This document shows positions 60,601-64,000 of a DNA stretch of 64,000 bases, piece by piece. Position numbers and translations under genes: made by a program. The DNA comes from Ostrinia nubilalis (lineage: Eukaryota > Arthropoda > Insecta > Lepidoptera > Crambidae). The stretch's first letter is position 1, and each line of letters starts with the position of its first letter. Below the pieces are notes generated by a model. It worked only from the letters and a program-made list of their open reading frames with translations, was not told where the DNA came from and did no database searches. The stretch lies in contig NC_087105.1 in assembly GCF_963855985.1 (NCBI RefSeq), positions 2,544,501 through 2,608,500 on the forward strand, given 5' to 3'.

Positions 60601-60908
60601 TTGCCAAATTAATTGAACTTTTTTCAATTACAAAGCAAACAAAAACGTCAATTTACAGTTCTTTTAAAACTAACTTCAGTTTTTAAGACAAGCATGAAGA
60701 GTGTTTTTAAAAAAAAAGTGCTTTAGAATTATAGTGAATGGTGTCAAATACCCAATATTTTGTAGCGTTCAGTTTTACCTTTATGACCGTATCTTTCAAA
60801 GCGGCCAGTACTTCAGAAGGCTTGGTCTTCGTGTCTCCGTGGTAGGTGATGTCTTCTGCCGCCGATAACCGCTGCTCTAAGCACGCGCCTATTAACCGTT
60901 GGTAACCT
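45504..60908 (-). CDS. Gcn2: eIF2-alpha kinase GCN2, 3' half (12 exons, 629 aa visible)
   Basis: GCN2 senses uncharged tRNA with a histidyl-tRNA-synthetase-like region and phosphorylates eIF2-alpha in the cytosol. Twelve exons with GT/AG borders and matching phases (60779-60908, 59836-59987, 59241-59374, 58078-58257, 52783-53006, 51313-51455, 50466-50634, 49796-50016, 47644-47729, 47254-47375, 46399-46580, 45504-45651) give 629 residues to a stop. This is close to the length of the same part of human GCN2. Marks include FRTHGATEF, LPHDLRLPFAR, CAFDIVT, the HisRS signature AAGGRYD across an exon join, VGFSMSLERM, and the C-terminal YSIPDSLCRLIY. RWD and kinase exons must lie beyond 64,000. Exons E, H and K are followed by tandem partial copies of themselves. 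No frame break is seen in the main exons. Confidence 0.93.
45804..46350 (-). pseudogene. Four tandem partial copies of GCN2 exon K
   Basis: Copies at about 46248-46350, 46071-46153, 45942-46018 and 45804-45887 each repeat the end of exon K (LAAHLTAPLDVGDLPDAFKP-type codons in the best copy) with its GT donor. The last has lost one base at the donor. None has the exon's acceptor or its first half. They fill most of the 747-bp K-L intron, with about 130-175 bp spacing, and they decay with distance from exon K. Confidence 0.85.
46399..46580 (-). CDS. Gcn2: GCN2 exon K
   Basis: The acceptor CTTATTTCAG precedes ISTQITSILVTLGLQ. The exon continues through SRVRVSVLALACEAACVRML to DAFKPVFS and the donor GTATGC. 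Residues 521-581 of the visible part, within the C-terminal domain. It is the source of the tandem copies downstream. Confidence 0.9.
47254..47375 (-). CDS. Gcn2: GCN2 exon J
   Basis: The acceptor TTTTTATTAG and donor GTGAGT flank it. It encodes NNRTISWSES...NTSVTFITASERMTKNSKR, matching the stretch after the anticodon-binding-like domain. Phase 1 in, phase 0 out. Confidence 0.9.
47644..47729 (-). CDS. Gcn2: GCN2 exon I
   Basis: Short exon, acceptor TTGTTTCAG and donor GTAAGA. It encodes VREHKLPYIDVIDFIKQKL, which continues the anticodon-binding-like domain after exon H. Confidence 0.9.
47806..48000. other. Intron filler between exon I and the exon H array
   Basis: An open frame on the plus strand (47806-47991) crosses this block but has no family match. 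I read it as repeat-derived. Confidence 0.4.
48062..49721 (-). pseudogene. Eight tandem partial copies of GCN2 exon H
   Basis: Copies H2-H9 start (donor side) at 49583, 49358, 49148, 48929, 48712, 48511, 48287 and 48062. Each repeats the last about 135-150 bp of exon H (DLWAAGYNCCSWPLSSSEAH and on to CWGSDR) with the GTTAGT donor. H7 has a 1-bp insertion and a changed donor base; H9 has a stop just upstream. Linkers are of two kinds. Type A is an RTE LINE tail ending in (GATGAT)n (after H1, H3, H4, H5, H6). Type B is plain intron containing CTATAGATGCATACAGGC (after H2, H7, H8). H2 matches exon H at every amino acid over this stretch. Confidence 0.9.
49796..50016 (-). CDS. Gcn2: GCN2 exon H (anticodon-binding-like domain)
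   Basis: The acceptor CTTTCACAG precedes STLICVCMWG. An Ala/Arg linker, ARDLWAAGYNCCSW, a Ser/Glu stretch, SGIVLLQDDAFVRIGCW and the donor GTTAGT follow. It corresponds to the tail of the HisRS-like region, where human GCN2 has a similar helix-strand order. It is the only copy in the array with an acceptor and the full N-terminal half. Confidence 0.9.
50466..50634 (-). CDS. Gcn2: GCN2 exon G (HisRS-like, motif 3)
   Basis: It completes the AAGGRYD signature begun in exon F and continues LVEDFWKVSG to VGFSMSLERMAAILKKI, the class II synthetase motif-3-like element (aaRS form is GxGIERL). Acceptor TTCCACAG, donor GTATAC. Confidence 0.92.
51313..51455 (-). CDS. Gcn2: GCN2 exon F (HisRS-like)
   Basis: It encodes CPMTVAPFLAYNATQHSGIF, then WQMSVLRDND and SGDIIAAGG. 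Acceptor CCTCAG, donor GTGAGA. Confidence 0.92.
51643..51800 (+). mobile_element. tRNA-derived SINE in GCN2 intron E-F
   Basis: It has the same GGCCGTTTGGTGTAGTGG head, GGTCCCGGGTTCGATTCCCG B-box and GACGGGTCTGGGTGT body as 39060-39255, and ends in an A-rich tract. Confidence 0.75.
51917..52746 (-). pseudogene. About six tandem partial copies of GCN2 exon E
   Basis: Copies at about 52646-52746, 52511-52607, 52335-52432, 52180-52272, 52015-52118 and 51917-51975 repeat the end of exon E (VTPLVKQAKWAKLV...DLEAVSRDAR codons). The first keeps the GTTAGT donor. The copies become steadily more diverged away from exon E. None carries the acceptor. They form most of the E-F intron. Confidence 0.85.
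52783..53006 (-). CDS. Gcn2: GCN2 exon E
   Basis: The acceptor TTCCTAG precedes RITSLQLQTHLTSLCVSNRD. LVRLMEAEVG, LVTPLVKQAKWAKLVSNAV, RDLEAVSRDARALGCE and the donor GTTAGT follow. It matches the human segment with the NSLCRLYKF...DLEEVVGLL pattern. The array of partial copies lies in its downstream intron. Confidence 0.92.
53007..53878. other. GCN2 intron D-E, 3' part
   Basis: No exon recognised. The block at 53680-53740 resembles the GTTACGGTGCGGA part of the 25203-type MITE. Confidence 0.5.
53879..53992. repeat. Hairpin with GT-repeat loop
   Basis: GATTTAAGAAAACAACAT and GGCAATCAGCTGACA on the left are inverted on the right (TGTCAGCTGATTGCC, ATGTTGTTTTCTTAAATC). A (TG)n loop at 53931-53944 separates arms of about 45 bp. 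Confidence 0.75.
54172..54435. mobile_element. 264-bp palindromic MITE, copy 2
   Basis: It has the same length, ends and TA flank as 28348-28611. The first base pair of the TIR differs (CCGGGTG). It lies in GCN2 intron D-E. Confidence 0.8.
54436..55673. other. GCN2 intron D-E, middle
   Basis: No exon recognised. A short hairpin AGGGTTCCGT...ACGGAACCCT at 55267-55302 is a common insect repeat. Confidence 0.5.
55674..56158. mobile_element. 485-bp element with 160-bp TIRs
   Basis: ATCCCACCAAAACATTCTGT begins the left arm (55674-55833), and the right arm (55999-56158) is its near-perfect complement. The centre is 165 bp with no frame. The target duplication is unclear. Confidence 0.8.
56159..57660. 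other. GCN2 intron D-E, 5' part
   Basis: No exon recognised. It contains a Helitron-like scrap and short frames (56522-56884 minus, 57304-57492 plus) without family signal. Confidence 0.45.
57678..57836 (-). mobile_element. RTE LINE 3' fragment, 9-bp TSD
   Basis: ACTCAGTCA is at 57669-57677 and 57837-57845. The minus strand carries the RPHKGSGKALDA-region DNA and a degenerate (GATGAT) tail. Confidence 0.8.
57857..58064. mobile_element. 208-bp palindromic MITE, copy 2, beside a GCN2 splice donor
   Basis: It is nearly identical to 43697-43904 (a few substitutions). It ends only 13 bp from the 5' splice site of GCN2 exon D (58078). Confidence 0.85.
58078..58257 (-). CDS. Gcn2: GCN2 exon D (HisRS-like)
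   Basis: It encodes DSLWSDAELLVVASRAATDS, then GLKVAIQLNHTEILRTLLMS, CGVPADKHNDM and LVDVSF. The LNHT...CGIP pattern is typical of the GCN2 HisRS-like fold. Acceptor TTGTTCTAG, donor GTAAGT. Confidence 0.92.
58285..58679 (-). mobile_element. Helitron-like element with nested LINE
   Basis: Minus-strand ends TCTATCTATACTAAACTAAT (5', 58679) and CGGGCGAAGCCGCGGGCGG...CTAG (3', 58285). A 155-bp LINE fragment plus one 11-bp duplication interrupts it. Confidence 0.7.
58412..58566 (-). mobile_element. RTE fragment with 5' inversion (twin priming), 11-bp TSD
   Basis: ACTCAAACTAT flanks it at 58401-58411 and 58567-58577. The left part is the LINE 3' end on the minus strand with a (GATGAT) tail. From about 58505 the same LINE runs in the plus direction (CACAAGGTGGACCGATGACC, GAAGGCGCTGGATGCAGGCC). 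This is the usual product of twin priming. Confidence 0.8.
58682..58870 (-). mobile_element. Second Helitron-like element, abutting the first
   Basis: The minus-strand 3' end is CGCGGGCGGCCGCTAA (CTRR), with GTACGAAGTCGCGGG and a (GACTCACTC)-like 5' region. Confidence 0.55.
59062..59156. mobile_element. Truncated copy of the 25203-type MITE
   Basis: TTAA is followed by GGTCATAGCAGACTTATC and CGTTTACGTTACGGTGCGGA. The right end is missing. Confidence 0.55.
59241..59374 (-). CDS. Gcn2: GCN2 exon C (HisRS-like)
   Basis: It encodes HVAYTGTKYMRRYVVDRVYR, EKHVMGFHPREIVECAFDIV and TPRC. It follows the PFAR motif of exon B. Acceptor CTTTTCAG, donor GTATGT. Confidence 0.93.
59836..59987 (-). CDS. 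Gcn2: GCN2 exon B (HisRS-like, motif 1)
   Basis: It encodes VFRTHGATEFSPPLLMPRAK, then SGSVCHLPHDLRLPFA. This is the class II synthetase motif-1/2 region typical of GCN2. Acceptor TTTTCGCAG, donor GTTTGT. Confidence 0.94.
60051..60171. mobile_element. MITE family AGGCTGAGTTGCACC, copy in GCN2 intron A-B
   Basis: AGGCTGGGTTGTAACATC and GGTGGTGCCACTCAGCCT are the ends. It is close to 14485-14603 throughout. Confidence 0.75.
60220..60384. mobile_element. 165-bp MITE in GCN2 intron A-B
   Basis: The ends GGCGCAGACCACCGATTTTT and complement of AAAAATCGATGGTCTTCGCC share about 33 bp, including GGCCGATAGTT. Confidence 0.75.
60779..60908 (-). CDS. Gcn2: GCN2 exon A (start of HisRS-like region)
   Basis: It encodes GYQRLIGACLEQRLSAAEDI and TYHGDT...VLAALKDTVIK, the first helices of the HisRS-like region. 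The acceptor TTTTGTAG, with one base of a split codon, requires an upstream exon beyond this window or not recognised. Donor GTAAAA. Confidence 0.88.
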
Positions 60909-61040
60909 CTACAAAATAAAAATAAAACAAAGTTTTTTTTACTACCGTCATAGTTATGGACTATTATTTTCCGTCAAACTTGACAGCGGTCATGCATGGA
61001 AGCAAAAAACACTGGTCGATCTACTTTCTTTATTGGCAAC

Positions 61041-61261
61041 TAGCGGCCGCCCGCGACTTCGTACGCGTGGACCTCGTTTTACTCCATTAGGGGTGGAGTT
61101 TCGTAAAATCCGCTCTTAGCACCTATAGCGCATATATTTTAAGTTTCAACTCTCTTACTTTAAACACATGGGACTTTCATAATATAAACTTCCAACCCTC
61201 CTTTTATCTCCTTAGGCCCAGTAGTTGATTTCTAATGATACATTTTCAGTATACATATGTA
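61041..61261 (-). mobile_element. Helitron-like element flanking the RTE insertion
   Basis: The minus-strand end CGCGGGCGGCCGCTAG is at about 61041. The body (CTCTTACTTTAAA, ACTTCCAACCC) recurs after the LINE at about 62085-62260, so either one element was split or two related copies flank it. Confidence 0.5.
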
Positions 61262-62078
61262 CCACCACCACCACCACCATCATTTCAGCCATAGGACGTC
61301 CACTGCTGAAAATAGGCCTCCCCAAATGCTTTCTATGTTGATCGATTGGAAGCGGCCTGCGTCCAGCGCTTCCCTGCTACCTTTACGATGTCGTCGGTCC
61401 ACCTTGTAGGTGGAAGTTCCACGCTACGTTTTCCGGTACGCGGTCTCCATTCCAGAACCATTCTGCCCCATCGGCCATCAGTTCTGCGTACTATGTGCCC
61501 TGCCCATTGCCACTTCAGCTTGCTAATCCGTCGCTATGTCAGCGACTTTGGTTCGTTTACGGATCTCCTCATTTCTGATTCGATCTCGCAAAGAAACACC
61601 AAGCATAGCCCTTTCCATAGCACGCTGTGGAACTGAGCTTCTGTATAAGGCCTATAGTGAGAGGCCACGTTTCCGAGCCATAAGTTATCACTGGTAACAC
61701 ACATTGGTTATACACTCTAGTCTTCAGGCATTGAGGTATTTTGGACGATAAGATGTTGCGTAGTTTCCCGAACGCTGCCCAGCCGAGTTGGATTCGACGA
61801 TTGACCTCCTTCTCGAAATTGGACCTACCTAGCTGGATCGTTTGTCCGAGGTAGACATACCTACTTGTCGACAATCTCGAGAATTGAGCTTCCAACTGAA
61901 ACTGGTTAGGGCGCAACATGGACATTCGACATAAGCTTCGTTTTGTCCATGTTCATCCTCAGGCCTACCTGTTGGGAAAATCGATTAAAGTCTTCGAGCA
62001 TTGTGCCAAGATCTTCCAACGATTCTGCCATGACCACAATATCGTCGGCAAACCGATGTGTACACAGTACCACGATGT
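61262..62078 (-). mobile_element. Longest RTE LINE copy: RT with FADD box, frameshifted
   Basis: On the minus strand: HRFADDIVVMAESLEDL (the FADD catalytic box at 62041-62052), then NRFSQQVGLRMNMDKTKLMS, TSRYVYLGQTI, NRRIQLGWAAFGKLRNIL, and the C-terminal DRIRNEEI...HIVRRTDG...VVGGRP end, with a (GGT)/(GAT) tail at 61259-61282. Frame shifts, e.g. near 61920 and 61620, kill it. The 5' end is truncated just upstream of the FADD box. Confidence 0.85.
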
Positions 62079-62283
62079 ACCGAACATTTAAACTTTCAAG
62101 TCTCTTACTTTAAAAACCGAGGACTGCAATACAAACTTCTAACCCCCTTTTTAACTCCCATAAGGTTTGAATTTTGCAAAATTTCGTTTTAGTGACTACC
62201 TACGTTCTACAGCGACAATTTAGTGTCCTTTGAATTCATTCTGTGCCTTTGATCACCCACGGATACGATGTCCTAGGTGAGCC

Positions 62284-62520
62284 AAGTGGACTCTAGTTAA
62301 ATTATTATTTTAGTGTCCTTTGATCATCTACAAACAAATCACACCTCCTCTGAATAGTCACATGTCCAATTGTTGTACTACATATTTTGTTTTGTAACAT
62401 TTTTGATATTTTCTAAAAACCGCAATAAACAAATTGGACATGTATATGACAATTCAGAGGTATAATTTATTTATAGGTGATCAAAGAACACTAAAAAAAT
62501 AATTTAACTGGAGTCCACTT
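62284..62520. mobile_element. 237-bp MITE in the upstream GCN2 intron
   Basis: AAGTGGACTCTAGTTAAATT and its complement form arms of about 95 bp that include TTGATCA- and TGTCC-type blocks. Confidence 0.75.
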
Positions 62521-63224
62521 TGATCATCTTGGTGATCAAAGCCAGGTGATCAAAGTGGAATAGACCATTAACCCCTATGAGAACTCTTTTGAGACTTGTA
62601 GTTTCTGAGACTTCGTGATGAGTGAGTGAGTCACTTAGTCATTCAATGACTTTTCTTTCTACTAAAATTATACGTACCTATAGTAATTATCATTAAAATC
62701 AAATAAGTAAGTACCTACCAACCTAAGTAAATAAAATAAAGACCCTACCAAAAAATTAACAAATTACATACAGAAAATAATAACGAAGTAATTCTTATCC
62801 TATTTAACTACAATCGCCCACGCGCCCATCCCATTTGTCCGCCGCTGAACCGTACCCTAATATTCATCTCGGTAGATGGCGGCACATAGTAAGAATTTGC
62901 AAGGAAGTTTGTAAAAGTCACTAATTAACACTTTGATTTGCTCGTTTAAACACAGTGAATGATTCAAATAGGTACATACAGTGAATGGTTTAATTACATA
63001 AAATATCTTTATTTATTAAATTTTCAAAATTAGGTATTTACGAACAGCGCTATTCATAGTACATGTAATATTTAGTTACTAATTTACTAATGATGTCGAT
63101 AGATGGCGTTTGACAGCTTTGCCTTCATGAATATTTACGTACCTCAAAAATGTTTGTCAGGCGCAAGAAGATTTTAACCAATGACGATAGATGGCGCTTT
63201 TCCACGTCTTATGAAAATCCCAAA
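62521..63224. other. Presumed GCN2 intron, no exon recognised
   Basis: AT-rich, with a repeated GATAGATGGCG block at 63099 and 63186. I see no kinase-domain codons here. Confidence 0.5.
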
Positions 63225-63420
63225 TATTTTACGGGACCCTATTTTTTTCCAAAATAAAATTAGGCCTATGTTACTCGTGAGTTATGTAGCTTTCGAATGG
63301 TGAAAGAATTTTTAAAATCGGTCCAGTAGTTTTTGAGCCTATCCATTACAACTAAACAAACAAACAAACAAACAAACAAACAAACAAACAAAGTTTTCCT
63401 CTTTATAATATTAGTGTAGA
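63225..63420 (-). mobile_element. Helitron-like 5' end with AAAC tract
   Basis: Minus strand begins TCTACACTAATATTATAAAG at 63420, followed by a (GTTT)n tract and the CTACTGGACCGATTTTAAAA block. The 3' end is not found. Confidence 0.6.
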
Positions 63421-64000
63421 CATACTAATACGATCTCTGTCAAAAATATTGTAGTGAACCTGGTTACGCAGATGTACGCAGTTTTAGTTTATTTTTAATT
63501 CCCAAATAGTTTTGTCTGCAGGTAGAAAACTGTTTGGTTTCCACATCTCTGTGGTCATTCTTGGCGTTTCTGAACGTCAAGCTTTGACACACTTCACCGT
63601 AAAATCTTTATCGCAACGCACATCTTCGCAGTCTCGCGAGTGAAAAAACCGCACTTTTATCTCCCGCAAATCGCATCATAACGCACAACGCATTCGCATC
63701 AAACCACCCACGCAGTCAAAGCCCAAATTGCTCGTGACCTGAACCCCCTGCAGGGGAAGTGAAGCCGATCCATCTTCATCCCGGAGTGTCCCGGTGCCAG
63801 CAGTGGTCGAGCTGACGGAAGGGGACCCGAGATTGGCTCAGAGGTTAGTGGGACCAACTATTTCTCCTCTGCAGGCAAAATCATTTGGGAAACGTAATTT
63901 GGACTTCCGATTAAGATCCCGCCTGGTGTGGCTATTTACACGCCAAACCAGAACCCTAGCCAGACAAAAGGCAGCATCGTAGTCGAGGAGCTAACTAAAC
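63421..64000. other. GC-richer block reaching the window edge, unrecognised
   Basis: From about 63455 the composition becomes GC-richer. TGTAGTGAACCTGG at 63449 could be the start of an LTR, and a plus frame of 62 codons is at 63794-63982. I cannot assign it to a family. It may be the 5' end of a retroelement cut by the window edge. Confidence 0.3.

Noticed and set aside
63794..63982. Plus-strand frame near the window end as a GCN2 exon or gene
   Set aside because: It is on the opposite strand to GCN2 and has no kinase or RWD motif. It could belong to a retroelement, but the window ends before anything diagnostic.

Overview
The window looks like nuclear DNA of a moth or butterfly (Lepidoptera). 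It is AT-rich and intron-containing. It is packed with lepidopteran-type mobile DNA: 3' fragments of RTE-type LINEs ending in (ATG)n tails, short Helitron-like repeats ending in CTAG after a GC-rich hairpin, tRNA-derived SINEs and many palindromic MITEs. The coding exons are intact and plainly arthropod. I cannot name the species.

Layout. From 1 to about 37,860 I find no host gene, only layered transposon debris. This includes a 164-bp tandem repeat carrying a tRNA-Lys primer-binding-site motif (458-1240), a Dong/R4-like LINE remnant at TAA repeats (11187-12600), two hAT-like elements with perfect 8-bp target duplications and younger elements nested inside (18009-19178 and 28275-29175), and a 3.35-kb inverted-terminal-repeat element that splits a LINE and contains a dead mariner transposase (29492-32845). 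A two-exon plus-strand gene (37968-43685) encodes a 106-residue single-pass membrane protein. It resembles the N-terminal anchor of SLC3A-type amino-acid-transporter heavy chains but lacks the large ectodomain. From 60908 down to 45504, on the minus strand, lie the last twelve exons of the eIF2-alpha kinase GCN2. They encode 629 residues: the whole histidyl-tRNA-synthetase-like region, the anticodon-binding-like domain and the C-terminus. The 5' half (RWD and kinase domains) lies beyond 64,000. The two genes are convergent, with poly(A) signals at 44500 (+) and 45444 (-).

The most unusual feature is inside GCN2. Three separate exons (here called E, H and K) are each followed, in their own downstream intron, by a tandem array of partial copies of the exon's 3' end. 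In nearly every copy the 5' splice site is included and the 3' splice site is missing. Exon H has eight extra copies, exon E about six and exon K four, and these arrays make up most of the three introns. Next to exon H the first extra copy lies in one uninterrupted reading frame with the real exon, with its donor exactly 213 bp (71 codons) downstream. Use of that donor would add a second copy of half of the anticodon-binding-like domain without a frameshift.
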